64,000 nt of DNA from Heterohyrax brucei (taxonomy: Eukaryota > Chordata > Mammalia > Hyracoidea > Procaviidae). The notes under the pieces were generated by a model. The model did not search any database. It worked only from the letters and a program-made list of their open reading frames with translations, and was not told where the DNA came from. This document shows, in pieces, positions 12,194 to 23,770 of this stretch. Location of the stretch: positions 8,469,501-8,533,500 of the forward strand of contig CM053154.1 in the NCBI GenBank assembly GCA_028571685.1, written 5' to 3'. The translations under genes were made by a program, and so were the position numbers. The number at the start of each line of letters is the position of its first letter. The stretch's first letter is position 1.

Positions 12194-12689
12194 AGTTACT
12201 GGTTATCAGCTCAGCGCAGACATGAATCCTTCTTCTTGCTACCCTGGGAACTGATGTAATTGATCTCATGACTGTTGGTGGTTCTTCCATACTGGGTGTG
12301 GGGCTGTTGGCCAGAGATTACGTATCTCAGACCAAGTGTATGACATGAGGCACGGCTGCAGCCAGGTGCCAGGGCTGTGATCTCTGCTCTGCTGCCGCGG
12401 GCTGCATTTTCTTGCTGGCTACACGAGGGTAGAGTTTGGGGTGGCGGACACAGGCTGGGGGGTCTTAGACCTAGGGTTGTCACAGAGCATCCCTCTGTCC
12501 TGACCTCACTCCCAGGACGGCCTGCTCAGACCATAGGGAGGCCAGGAGGCCTTCACGGCAGAGCGGGAGGGCACTGGTGGCTGGGACGCTCCAGAGAAGG
12601 GGGTTCCTTGTGTAAGGAGCCTGGAAAATCCCTCTCCTGGAGATTCCACTGCCCAGTAAATAACAGGCTCAGAGCCCTTGCGAAGTCCT
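12194..12689. other. Unassigned stretch
   Basis: No recognised gene or repeat; the 150-codon frame at 12377-12829 runs into the DNA-transposon-like repeat and shows no domain. Confidence 0.35.
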
Positions 12690-12895
12690 GCAGATTTATT
12701 TCAACAGAAAACTGGCCAAATTTCCCTGTAACGGCCAGACAGCCAATGTTTCAGGCTTTGCAGGTCAAATGTACCATCGTGATAGGAGAGCGAGCACTCA
12801 CAGGCCACACCAAGTCAGTGTTCCCATAAAACTTTAAAAAAAAACAGGAGATGGGCTAGATTTGGCCTGGAGGCTGTAGTTTGCAGATCCCTGTT
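12690..12895 (+). repeat. Ancient DNA-transposon-like repeat (family unresolved)
   Basis: Contains the order acggccagacagccaatgtt, caggctttgcaggtcaaatg, cataaaactttaaaaaaa, then ctagatttggcctggaggct and gtagtttgcagatccctg, which matches a widespread mammalian hAT-type fossil I recognise by pattern but cannot name reliably. Confidence 0.5.
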
Positions 12896-13400
12896 CAGAC
12901 TCTTACCTCCTGGCCTTGCCCCACCTTCTCTCCCTCCTTCTGTCCTCAGAAAGTTTCTTTCTTTCTTTTAATTAAATTCACATGGAATATTTTCCTCTTT
13001 AGATGACTCATGTTTGATGAAACTATATTGGGTTCAGTTGGAGTTTTGTGTCCTTTGGTACTTGCTAATGAAAGGACAAGATTTTGTATTTCACCTTTTT
13101 TTTTAAAATTCATATTTGTTAAAAACTCAGGAATTACCATGGCAAAATGTAATAGGCATTTTAGCTTAAAAATTATTAAGTGTATTGTACACAGCTTTCT
13201 AACCATTGAAAGCATTTTTATTTGCTTTCAATGAAAGTGTGTAGTGTAAATCAGATGCTCATTCAAAATTTACACCCCAACTTTCTGTGATATTGGCTGT
13301 AATTGCCCGAGGTGTGTCAGCTCTCTCCTTTCTCTTTCCAGCCGGGATTCTCTGTGTTCATTCATCCAAGATTCTCTGTGTTCATTCATCCAGTCTTCCT
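12896..13400. other. AT-rich unassigned stretch with perfect short hairpin
   Basis: AT-rich single-copy-looking DNA. At 13203-13213 and 13222-13232 the sequences CATTGAAAGCA and TGCTTTCAATG form a perfect 11-bp stem with an 8-base loop. No gene recognised. Confidence 0.5.
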
Positions 13401-13424
13401 GTCCCTTTGTGTCTTCTCGTCTTT

Positions 13425-13600
13425 GATTTTGGTCAGGTGTTGCCCACTTGGGGTGGTTGCCAGGCACCAACTAGTCCTTCTGGGCTCAGGCTGGTGCAGA
13501 CTGTGGTTCCTATAGTTCCCTGGACTAACATTTTCCTTGCATCTTTGGTTTCCTTCATTCTCCTTTGCTGCCCTCACAATTTTTTTGTGCAGTGCTAATT
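13425..13600 (-). repeat. Old L1 3' UTR fragment, copy 1
   Basis: The block ggtggttgccaggcaccaac ... tagtccttctggg ... ttccttcattctcctttgctg repeats at 14325-14480 (ggtggctgggcaccatctag ... ttctcccctgctcc). The same motif in the young L1 at 42.6 kb (tggtggccgggcaccatcca) lies in its 3' UTR, so this is probably an older L1 3' UTR on the minus strand. Confidence 0.5.
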
Positions 13601-13845
13601 ATGTGCTGAGAGCACGCTGGCACACAGCCACTTACTCTCAAGTCAGAGCAGTTTTGTTTCATGCATGGGATCGACTCTTCATGCTGCTGTGCCATTCTCA
13701 GCTAGGATAATTGAAGACCTGTGTCTTGTAGAATGTTCAACGGCCGGGGCGTGTTTATTCCCTCATTGCAGTGATGCTGCCTGCGGTGGTCTAGGAAGTC
13801 TTGTGCACCCTTCACACTCAGGTGGAGATTTGCAATTACCCAATT
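13601..13845. other. Unassigned spacer
   Basis: Lies between two fragments of the same old L1 3' UTR; no feature recognised in it. Confidence 0.3.
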
Positions 13846-14590
13846 GTTTTTCAAAATATTTTATTTTGCTTTAAGTGAAAGTTTACAAGCCATGCCAATC
13901 TGTCACACAAGAAGTTACACACACATAGCTATGTAACTCTAGCTGCTCTGCCCACACTGTGACAGTCCACTCTTCCTTTCTACCTGTATTTCCCATGTCC
14001 ATTCAACCAGCTCCTGTCCCCCTCTCATCTTGCCTCTGGACAGGAGCTACCCAGTTAGCCTCATGTATCTACTTAAGCCAAGGAGCATATTCTTCACCAG
14101 TATCATGTTATATTCTATAGTCCAGTCCGATCTTGGTTGGAAGAGTTGACTTTGGGAATGATTTCAGCTACAGGCTACCAGAGAGTCTGGGGGCAGTGTC
14201 TCCTGGAGACCCTTCAGTCTGTGAGGCCATCAAGTCTGGTCTTTGAAACAGTGTTCAAGATCTGCCCTCTGTTTATTTCTGTTCTATGTCAGGCACGCTT
14301 TGTCGTGTTCCTTGTCAGGCCAGTCACTGGTGGTGGCTGGGCACCATCTAGTTCTTCTGGTCTCATGCTGATGTCCTCTCTGGACTCTGTGGTCTATTCT
14401 GTCTCTTGGGGTCATATTTTCCTTATGTCTTTGATGTCTTTCATTCTCCCCTGCTCCAGGTGGGTTGGGACCAATTGGTACTACTTAGACGGCTACTTGC
14501 TGGCTTTTACTACCTCCGATGCTGCTTACCAAAGGGAGATGCAGAACATTGAACATTTTCTTCAAAAACTTTATTATCCCAATTGACTTA
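13846..14590 (-). repeat. Older afrotherian-type L1 3' end, copy 2
   Basis: Starts at the inverted tail (ttattttgctttaagtgaaa gtttacaa). Read on the minus strand it closely follows the plus-strand copy at about 24170-24510: ctcaagtagatacatgag, cagagggggacaggagctgg, and taaactttcacttaaa at the 3' end. Shared words with the 3' UTR of the young L1 (inverted ggtggctgggcaccatctag and ttgggaccaattgg) suggest an older L1 subfamily. The 149-codon plus-strand frame at 14137-14586 lies inside and is not a gene. Confidence 0.6.
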
Positions 14591-15356
14591 CATTTCCTCT
14601 GAGACTATGGTCTCCAGATCCCTGCTCCTGCTACTCTGCCCTTTGAAGTGTTGGACAACTACTCAATTCTTGACAAATTTCAACATTTTTAAAGTTTGCT
14701 TTAAAAAAATATTTAGTACAAAGGCCAGGTTTCTTAATGTTTTTACACCACATCGGCCCCAGAACTTACATCACATGGAGTGTGCCTATATTACACACCC
14801 ATTTAAGAGTCCAGAGGACAGGGGTTGTGTGGTGCCCACTTTGAGGACTGTTGGTCTGGTTTTTTCCAGTGACAAAGTGCCCTGGGAGCTGCAGGTGAGT
14901 CACATTCATATTTCTCGGAGCAACCAGATGGAAAAGCACAGAGAATGGAGTCCAGACTTGAATGACTCCTCATGCTGTGGTGATGGGGCTACTTTCTCTT
15001 CTCTGCTCTGGACTCCTGTCTACTCTGAAACGTGGAAAGTGTGTACCAGGGAAACTGCCAGGAGTTGGCCACCGAGACCACTGAGCTGGCCATTGCTATC
15101 AGTGGGCTTTGCAGGGCTGATTCCTCTTGTGTTTTCATCACTGCTGAGTCAAATGTCCTGGGGGAAAAATCTAAGAAAATCTCAGTACTGGCTTTTAATA
15201 AACACAGAGTGATTTCATGCCTTCGTCTGGGATCTGGAACAAAGCTACCCAAACATCATCACTGACGTGCTAGGAGCTGCTGATGACTTCCTGTTTCTGG
15301 GAATACAGTTGCATTTTTACAGTCAAACTTTTTATTATCCAGGTAATGCATATGTA
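14591..15356. other. Unassigned stretch
   Basis: No recognised gene or repeat. The 209-codon frame at 14583-15212 has no recognisable domain or signal and starts inside a repeat. Confidence 0.35.
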
Positions 15357-15990
15357 TCTGTCTGTATGTCTATCTATCTATCCATCCATTCACCCACCTG
15401 CTGCCTGCCCACTAGCCTCTCTGTCCATCTGTCTGTCCATCCATCTGCCTGCCTGCCTACCAGCCACCTGTCTGTCCACCCACTCACCCATCCACCCATC
15501 CATCCACCCACCCATCCACCCACCCACCCGTCCACCCAGCCAGCCATCCACCCAGCCAGCCATCCACCCAGCCAGCCATCCATCTACCTACCCATCCCAC
15601 TCACCCATCCATCCATCCACCCATCCATCCATCCACCTATCCACCCATCCATCCACCCGCCCATCCACCCACCCATCATCCATCCACCCATCCATCCACC
15701 CATCCATAGATCCACCCACCCACTCACCCATCCATAGAACCACCCACCCATCCACTCATCCATAGATCCATCCACCCATCCACCCATCCACCCATCCACC
15801 CATCCACCCATCCACCCATCCACCCATCCACCCACCCACCCAGCCACCCAGCCACCCACCCAGCCACCCAGCCACCCAGCCACCCAGCCACCCACTCAGC
15901 CACTTGTCCTCCCATCCATCCGCCCGCCCACCCATCCGTCCATCCGTCCGTCCGTCCGTCCGTCCGTCCGTCCGTCCGTCCGTCCATCCA
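15357..15990. repeat. Large degenerate tetranucleotide array (CCAT/CCAC/CCAG/CCGT)
   Basis: About 630 bases of CATC-type repeats with blocks of different variants: TCTA/TCCA at the left edge, mixed CCAT/CCAC, a CCACCCAG-type block near 15835-15895, and at 15944-15983 an uninterrupted run of about ten CCGT units. Because the unit lacks stop codons in several frames, long repetitive open frames appear on both strands (up to 160 codons); these are by-products, not genes. Confidence 0.97.
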
Positions 15991-16484
15991 AAGTTCAAAC
16001 AGCATATGAGAATATAAAACACAAAATGCAAGTTTCCCATTCCCGGCCACCTTATCTTGTTCTTCCTTAGAGAGAGAGCCACCACTCATTTTCTCCTGCA
16101 CCCCTTCTAGAGCCATTTCTGTGCATTTACATAACCAGGTGGCTTTGCACTTTTCTTTCTTTTAATTGACAATAGTTTTTGGAGAACATTCACAGGAATA
16201 CTTATTGGTCTGCCTCATTGTTTTGTGTGTGTGTCTATGTCAAAATGTGTACTAATGAATCCTCTCAAACACACTGAAAGTAGAGTACAGTAACCCTCTA
16301 GAGAGACTTCATTTGCATTTGACAGTTACTGAGATTTTTGCTGTTTCCTTTCTTCATCTCCTGAAGAATTTACAGCAAATCCAAGACATCATGTCCTGTG
16401 CCTTCTACATAATTCAGTGGACATTTCTAATTAGTCCATCATCAAATCTTGTTCACTTAAAACATACATACTTTCATCCCTAAC
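15991..16484. other. Unassigned stretch
   Basis: Nothing recognised beyond a short GT run near 16225. Confidence 0.35.
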
Positions 16485-16685
16485 TGAGGTCCCTAGGTTG
16501 TGCAAGCCATTAGCACATAAGGCTCCTATCCAGAAGGTTGGTACTTGGAGCCCATCTAAAGGCTCCTTGGAAGAAAGACCTGGCAATTTACTTCCAAAAA
16601 TCCAGCTATGGAAAACTCTATGGAGTACAGTTCTACTGTGACACACATGGGGTCATCTTGAGTCAGAGTTGATGGAAACTGGTAT
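16485..16685 (+). repeat. AfroSINE, diverged
   Basis: Recognisable pieces: ccagaaggttggtacttgga, aaaggctccttggaagaaag, aaactctatggagtacagtt, ggggtcatcttgagtcagag. The head is worn. Confidence 0.7.
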
Positions 16686-16789
16686 TAGTTCATTTCTAAC
16701 AGGAGCATTCTAGAAGGTCTGTGTCTGAGCCCAAAAACTCATAACCACTTCCCTTCACTGAAAGGCAGGTGGTATTGGGGTTGGAGCTA

Positions 16790-16990
16790 AGGCTATGGAA
16801 TTAGACAGACCAGGTTTAAGCCCACTCTGTTTTTGGTTGGTTCTAGGTGGTCTTGGGCAAATCAGTCATCCTTGCTGAGCCTCATTCTGTTCATCTGTAA
16901 AATGGGGATAACAGTAGTGTCTACCTCACAGAGTATTAAGTGAAATAATGTGTGTGAGTCACTTAGACTGCCCCTGGAACACATATCATG
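16790..16990 (+). repeat. MIR SINE
   Basis: Ordered MIR words: ccaggtttaagcccactctg, tcttgggcaaatcagtcatc, gttcatctgtaaaatgggga, agtgaaataatgtgtgtgag. Confidence 0.8.
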
Positions 16991-17584
16991 TACTCACAAG
17001 CAGAGCTATTGGTGTTGCTGCTGTTGAATGTGATTATCAGAAAGACTGTCCAAGCGTGGATATGCAGGCATCATGGACAGCTGGAAGGACGCAGAGTAAA
17101 GGGCTTCTGTACTTGTGTCTCCCCAGCACCATGTGTAGAAGCGTGCCATCCTTCTGGGACACCTGTGTGAGGATCCTGGTTATTCTGTCTTTGTCAAAAG
17201 CGAGTCATTGTCCATAAGATCAGCTACATTAAATAAAAAATGATAAACTGCCCCTGTGAAGAGAAAGAATTCTATGTGGTGCTCATTCACATTTTGCTGA
17301 GATTGGTTTTGATCTCTTTGCCTTCTCCTTGGTAATTCAGTAAGTGGTTACTTGGGACAATGACAGACAAATGGGACCAGATGGGATGATGGAGTCCAAG
17401 AGGGACAAGCATCACATGAGATGGGTGCATCCTGACTGGATTCAGAGCCAACAACCTTTTAGACTGAGAGAGAAGCTTGGGAAACTGAGGCTGAAGGAGT
17501 TTCAGCAGTCTCTAGTTTTAGCCGTACTATCTTACAGATGGGAAAACAGAGTCAGAGAGGGAGACAGAGGAGAGTGTGTGGACA
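16991..17584. other. Unassigned stretch
   Basis: No gene recognised. A MIR-like scrap (acagatgggaaaacagagtc) lies near 17535. Confidence 0.35.
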
Positions 17585-18018
17585 GTATGTTTCAACTTGG
17601 CTTGGCCATGATTCTCAGTGTTTATATGCGACCACTCCCATGATGGGATCCGCTGTGAATAGCCCATCAGTTGAAAGGGAGTTTTCTTAGGTATGTCGGC
17701 TGCATTAAAAAATAAGTGGAGCTTCTCACTTTTACCTGCTCTGGATCCTGCAGCTGGCTCCTTTTTGTCTGACCTTGAGCTAGCAGATTACCTGCTGATC
17801 TTGGGATTCTTCCATCTTCACAGCCTGTGAGCAAGAGCCCTTTTCTCTGAACTGCTGATCTTGCATTTGTCAGCCCCTGGGGCTACATGAATCAGGAGAA
17901 GCCTCAGTCTTGACTCACGGACTTGAGACATTCCAGCTGTTGCCTTGATATAAATCTCTCTGTATACACATTTATACACTTCACTAGCTTTGCTTCTCTA
18001 GAGAACTCAGCCTAAGTA
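17585..18018 (+). repeat. LTR-like interspersed repeat, family B copy 2
   Basis: Homologous throughout to 6588-7101: ttggcttggccatgattctc, cccatgatgggatccgctgt, tcacagcctgtgagcaagag, tacatgaatcaggagaagcc, gcttctctagagaactcagc. Confidence 0.6.
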
Positions 18019-18984
18019 AGAAAAGGAGAGGGAGAAGAATTGAGATTGCGAGACATTTAGAAGACCATTGAGTAACTTCAGTTTGATCTGGAAATCTCTG
18101 GAAATTTTCCTTTGAGGTTTGACTGGGTCAGAGGTGACACGTTTGCCAGGGAAAGAGGCTGCACATAAGAGACTCATGTTGAAATCCCACTCTCACTGAC
18201 TGGGTGACCTTGAGCAAGTCTTTTCCTGTTTCTGCTATTTAGTCTTCTAGATAACAGGCAGAATGTTTTTTGTGAGGAGATAAACGGAATGATGCAAACC
18301 AAAGGACCTGATATAGTACGTACTTAAATAATCCTTTCCCTTCCTTCTCCTTTCCCTTCTCTTTATTCTGCCCTTGGCTTTTCCTGATCTCTGAGTTAAC
18401 ACAGAGGAGTGAGACATCATACTTTTCCCATCACTCTTCCATGGATGGTCACTGCTGCTGAAACAAACAAACAAAAAAAATCAAGAAATTTTCTTGTCTG
18501 CCCTGGATGAATCACTCACCTCAGCTGCCTGGGTGTCTCCCCTGACCATGCCCCAGGGTTTGGAATTCTTCTTGTGAACAAGGCAAGACCAAGGAGGTCA
18601 CAGCTGTCCCATTGTAAAAAGGCTGCTCTGTGTCTCAAGAGTCACACCACTTGTTAAGATGATCTTCCCTGTCTCCTTTTCCCTGAAAGTCCAGGTTGGT
18701 GGGCCTGCAGCTGACAGATTCTTGGGTGCCATTTTCCTGCTGTCCATGGCAGAATTGGTCTAAGGTCTTGGTGGCTATCTTGGCCAGGGCTATCTTCTTG
18801 GTTCTCTTAGCCACCAGAAATACAGCAACTGGGATTTTCCATCAACTCAGGTTTGCCATTAAGTATCACATGCTGTTAACAAACGACACGTCATGTGAGT
18901 TTTCTTCTAAAATAAATACAGATGCGCTTCTCTTCGTGTTTTCTCCCAGTGGAGCCAACATGAAGAGGTACCATTGATGATACT
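18019..18984. other. Unassigned stretch with MIR
   Basis: A plus-strand MIR-like segment lies at about 18175-18335 (tgggtgaccttgagcaagtc). The rest is unrecognised. Confidence 0.4.
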
Positions 18985-19085
18985 GATTGTGTTTGAATCC
19001 CAGCCCTGCTTCTTCCTTGCTAGCCATGTAACCTGGGACGCTTCACTCACTCACCTGAGCCTCAGGCAACTTAGAGAAGACTGGA
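18985..19085 (+). repeat. MIR SINE fragment
   Basis: gtttgaatcccagccctgct (B-box region), then gctagccatgtaacctggga and ctgagcctcagg follow MIR order. An AfroSINE starts directly afterwards. Confidence 0.65.
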
Positions 19086-19089
19086 ATTC

Positions 19090-19232
19090 AAAGCCACCAG
19101 CTGCTTCTTGGGAGAAAGATGAGGGAGTCTCTTCCATGAAGGTTTACAGCATTGGGAACCTTACAGGGTGTTCTGCTGTACCCTGTAGAGTTGCTATGTG
19201 TTGGAATCGACTTGAGGACAGTGTATTTAATA
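19090..19232 (+). repeat. AfroSINE, 5' truncated
   Basis: Body only: gggagaaagatgagggagtc, tacagcattgggaaccttac, gagttgctatgtgttggaat cgacttgaggac. No tRNA-like head. Confidence 0.7.
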
Positions 19233-19239
19233 CCTGCTG

Positions 19240-19440
19240 AGGCTGTCTGGGTGGAATAAACAGGTAAACCCTCAGTTACTAACCGAAAGATTGGTGGTTC
19301 AAATCCACCCTGAGGCATTTTGGAAGAAAGGCTTGATGACCTGCTTCCAAAAGAGCAGCCATTAATGCAACTCTTTGGCACACAGTTCTGACACACGTGA
19401 GTTGCTGTGAGTTGGAAATGACTCGATAGCATTGAAATGA
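19240..19440 (+). repeat. AfroSINE
   Basis: Lies directly behind the previous copy in the same orientation. Head gttactaaccgaaagattgg and tggttcaaatccaccctgag, body ggaagaaaggcttgatgacc and gttgctgtgagttggaaatg. Confidence 0.8.
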
Positions 19441-19684
19441 AAGCTATGAAGTGTGGAGACTAATCACCAGCTTACAGGGCTGTGTTCAGACTCTTGGAAG
19501 GCCGCTGGGGTGAATAGGTCACTGAGCTGACCTCCTCATCCTTGACCAGCTTGCCAAACCTCAGCTAAAACACGGGACATGGAGCCCATACTGTGCCACT
19601 GAGCACATGGAACAAAGCTCCCTTCTGACCAGTGAGATTGGCAAACAGGCACACAATAGTATCACCTACAGAAAGATACCCCCC

Positions 19685-19852
19685 AACCAAAAACCAGACC
19701 CACTGTTGTTGAGTCAATTCTGATTCATAGTGACTTTATAGGACACAGTAGAACTGCCCCATAGGGTTTCTAAGTAGTGGCTGGTGGATTCGGAGTGCCA
19801 ACCTTTTGGTTAGTGGCCATAGCACTTAACCACTACACCACCAGGGTTTCCA
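19685..19852 (-). repeat. AfroSINE
   Basis: Reverse copy: ccactgttgttgagtcaatt, agtagaactgccccataggg, catagcacttaaccactaca and the inverted 5' end caccagggtttcc. Confidence 0.9.
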
Positions 19853-21420
19853 AAGATGCCCCCAGCGCCAAATACAGCCCCAGGCCAGAAGAGTATGAGC
19901 TGGCTTTCCACTCCCTAGACTTCCTCAGCCAGGTGCCCTGTGCTTGTCTGTCCAGTGTATCTACCTCGAGAGACCCTTAGACAGCTAACGTAAGTGCCAC
20001 CGCTTCCTAGAGAAGGATACACCAGTATCAAGTGACCGCCCAAAGACCAAGAGTTGAGAGGAGCAGGAACTTGAAGCCTGGTCTCTGCCTCCTGGTCCAG
20101 GGCTCTCTCCGTTCAGCTCTGGACTCATTTCTAAGTCTGTCCCCAGATGGTCACCCTGACTTCACATGGCCTGTCCTGCCCACCTCCCCTGACCCCATAC
20201 TGGCTTGAGCCTTACTGGAAAGCTGTGTCTGATTCCAAAGTGCTTCCCTTACTCTGTTCTTTTTCTCTCACCAACACCTACAGAAGCCAAGTCACAAATG
20301 GGCAGGCTGACTGGTTCTTTGGGAAGGAAGGATTTGAGTTTCTGGAGAATTTACTTTGTACTAGAATGAGGCATTTCATGCTTATTATGTCCATTTCATC
20401 TTTAGCAGTTATAAAAAACAGAACTCAACAACCAGTTGCCATTGGCTGCGACTCACAGTGACTTCACGCAAGTCAGAGTAGAACCTTGCTCCTCAGCGTT
20501 TTCAATGGCTGATTTCCAGTGCTTAGCGGCTTTAGAGTGGGCTCACCATTTTCATATCCAGAATTCCCAATTCTAATAGTAACAGAACATAATCAGGTTT
20601 TTCAGATTCCATCAATGTGCCTGTATTTTGAACTCCACTCAGAGACCAGAGTACTTTCTTAGAGTCTCGATAATGCCGGAATTTAACGAAAGCTAAGGAA
20701 ATTCCACGGCCTTCCAGAAACAAACTGTCCCCCCTTGATGCTGAGCAGTGCTGATGGGAGACCAGCTGGGTACCTTTTGTGCTGTCCCTCCCCGTCTCCA
20801 CCTGGGCTGTCCAGCATGGAGATGTGCTGCAGTCTCTGCACCCACCCCACTCCCTTGGGAAGATGAGACCACCGCCTGCGAGCTTCGGGCTGAGTGGTCT
20901 GTAGGGAACAGAGAACCATCTCCAGCTCTGTCCTGTCCTTGGAGACTCCTGTGCTGCCGTCAGACTTCCTCTTCCTGGCTGGGCTGCGAGGGGATTAATG
21001 GGCCTCTGCAAGGCTGTAATGGATCCAATAATTCTTCTGCTTCATTAGGACCTGGTGCCTGGGCAAATTCATTGTTACTTGAAGACATGTTAAATGAGGC
21101 TCCGCCATGGAGCTCAGAGGTCAGCAGTCTGACCTTGGCCTCATCCCTGTAGCCAGAAACTTGATCACGAAGGCAAATGAATGCTGCTTATGTTCTTCAT
21201 TCATTGTCACCTTTGAAGTTGTCAAGAAAGTGATTCTTAGTCTTTTCTGGGTCATGGGTCCCAGCAGGAATTCAAAAACTACACACGTTCATGTAGTCCC
21301 ACCACAGAGTCCCCCAGAGATTGCACACAACTTTAGGGGAAGCTGAAAACAACTCACAGCCTGTTTATGGTCCCCATGGAAGGTTTATGACTCCCCTCCC
21401 CTGGGACGTCTTGGGGTGAT
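19853..21420. other. Unassigned stretch with AfroSINE-like remnant
   Basis: A worn minus-strand AfroSINE relative lies at about 20420-20530 (ccattggctgcgactcacag, agtcagagtagaaccttgct). The remainder, including a 159-codon antisense frame at 20532-21011, shows no recognisable domain. Confidence 0.4.
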
Positions 21421-21939
21421 TGTCTTAGTCATCTAGTGCTGCTCTCAGAGAAATACCACAAAATGGATGGCTTTAACAAAGGAAAGTTTATTCTTACACA
21501 GCCCAGTAGGCTACAAGTCTGAGTTCACAGTGTCCGCTCCAGCGGAAGGCTTTCCCTCTTTGTTGGTCCTCGTATGGCAACAGCCTTTGATCAGGGAGCA
21601 CCTTGGCGCAGCAACCTCAGGTTTGAAGGATTCATTCTTCTCCTGGTGCTACTTTCTTGATGGTATGAGGTCCCTGATTTTGTGCTTGCTTCCTTCTCTT
21701 TTTGTCTCCCACAGGCTGATAGGATAAAAGACGATACAAGCCACATTCCAGGGAGACTCTTAGCAAGAGTGTTGCAGTCCCACAGTAATTCTCTTTTAAC
21801 ACAATCATTCTACTTATTGGTCCCAGGCAGAGACTAGGATGTATAGCATATGAAAATCACAAAATATTGGGAATGATGGCCCAGCCAAATGGCTAGGCAT
21901 ATTTTGGGGGCGGGTGGGGACATAGTTCAATCCGTGACA
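21421..21939 (-). repeat. MaLR-like solo LTR, family A, with 5-bp TSD
   Basis: A 519-bp unit from TGTCTTAGTCATC to ATCCGTGACA, that is TG...CA ends, bounded on both sides by GTGAT (21416-21420 and 21940-21944). The 5-bp duplication and terminal dinucleotides are what retroviral-type integration leaves, which supports the LTR call for this family. On its own (minus) strand it starts TGTCACGGATTGAACTATGTCCC. It is non-coding. Confidence 0.85.
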
Positions 21940-22984
21940 GTGATCCTTTTATTCTTTTACTCATTTACCTAGCCCCCTCAAATTTATTCAACAAATATTT
22001 ATTGAGCATCTGCTGGGGAGACTATCTTAATTTTTCTAAGCTTGATTCAACCATATAGTGAGAATAAATTAAAGGCATCTTGTGAGGAAATAGCCACTGT
22101 AATGGAATTTATTAGGGCGGTTCTTTCCTCTTCCTCTCTGGATACAGCCAAGGACTGAAGGGTTGGGACAGGATTAGTAGAATTTTTTCCCTCTATCTGT
22201 CATGAGTTTGGCCACAGGAGAGGAGCCACTGTCCAGGAAGTGGGTTCATTCACAGGCCAAGAGACACGGAGACACGACAAGGTATTTCAAGCATCTACTT
22301 TGAAGCCATATATGCTTATTTCAATCTAAACTCTAAGTCATCAAATCCCACCACCCCACAAGAATGTTAGAACAGTCCCCTGGCATTGGTCTGGTAGGAA
22401 GGACCACTTGTTTTATTTCACTGGTCCAAATCCTTAAAAGAGAGCACGCACTCATGATGACTCCTGTAGGTGTCAAGCTTTCCAAAGGGAAGAGTCCTGA
22501 CTTCTAGGAACCTCTCTATACTTATAAGCTGGGTCCGGCACGCTGCAGAGGCTACCGCCTTCATCTTACGTCACCAACGTGAAATCTCCACTCGCAGGAC
22601 TTGAAAGACGAGTGCTGTGGAGCTGGAGACAAAAGTCTACTACAGGGGAGATGGAGAACAGCAGATATACTGGTAGCTCCACTTCCGGCCAAGACCGAGT
22701 GGCCATATTGCTAACCACATTAACTGAATGCCATCAGACATCTAAGGAAAAAAATTATGCCAACTTGATACAAGTTCTTCCAGAAGATTGAAGGGAGGAG
22801 GTAGACTTCTCAACTCATTCTGAACGGCCAGACCTTGCCAAATGAAACAAAGACACTGCAAGAAAAGACCACCATTTCTTATTGTAAAATCATGGGAATT
22901 GTAGTAGAACCATCTAACTTCAGGGGGGTAACAATCAGGATCAAGGGCAGCCCAAAGCTGATCCCTGCGAGGTAGAGGTCAGCT
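21940..22984. other. Unassigned stretch
   Basis: No gene recognised. A scrap resembling an old SINE/LINE tail (caacaaatatttattgagca) lies near 21988. Confidence 0.35.
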
Positions 22985-23770
22985 ATGTCTCAGCTCTCCA
23001 GACTTTTTGCCCGTTCTGACACAAGCTGTCATTCCCACGACACTCTCGGCTTCTCTTTTAGGTTTGACAATTCATTGCAGTGGCCACAAGAACACACAGA
23101 CCATGCTCACAGTTAAGTGATTTGTTGAGGAAGAAACAGGGTACAAGTTGGGTACAAGTTGGGATCAGGAGCAACAGGCTACAAAGTCGGGATTGGGATT
23201 GGGAAGCACATAGTCAAAGCCTCCATTTTTCGGTTACAGACCAGCTCTATCTGCTCCTCTCCGCCATGCAGGCCTCCTGGTGGCTCCCCAAAGACAAGCT
23301 CCTCTCAGACGCCTGAGGAGAGGCTCCTCTTGGCTCTGCTCTCTATCATCACTGACTGCTGCAGGGTCATTTTTTGTGCACATCACAGCTAGTTCTATTG
23401 CTGTCTTCAGTGTTAGAGCCCTTGATCCATGTTCCAGCTCTTTCAGGAGGTTCCTCACCTCTGCCTTCTCTCTTTTTTCTTTATTTTGCTTCTTCCTGCT
23501 GCTTCTCTTCCTACTATCTATCTCAGACTCCTGTGGGATTGATTCTTTGTATCTACAACTCCTTGTCAATTTCAAGTCATGGCCCTCCCACCAGGGCTAT
23601 GAACTGACCAATCCTCTCTTCGTAGGGCACAGACCCCTCATTTGCATATCCTAGTGACCAACCCCTGCAAAGTTCATACCAATTACAGGGCAGACTGCAG
23701 TTCAGGGCCAGACACAAATTATCAAACCTCAGGTTGTTTACAGTTTACCCAGGAAATGTCAATCAATCTG
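22985..23770 (-). repeat. Probable ERV-type LTR, different family
   Basis: About 0.75 kb. On the minus strand it has AAATAAAG-type A-rich words in the middle and ends near the block around 23035-23108. That block recurs on the plus strand at about 29163-29240, showing it belongs to an interspersed family. LTR identity is inferred; ends and target duplication were not resolved. Confidence 0.4.

Noticed and set aside
14583..15212. 209-codon plus-strand open frame
   Set aside because: Begins at the edge of an old L1 3' UTR, has no domain, signal peptide or exon-like structure.
15357..15990. CRISPR-like array
   Set aside because: There are no repeat-spacer units; it is a tetranucleotide satellite in mammalian DNA.
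15267..16116. Long repetitive open frames on both strands (130-160 codons)
   Set aside because: They are the translation of a stop-poor tetranucleotide repeat in several frames at once, with no start context or unique sequence.
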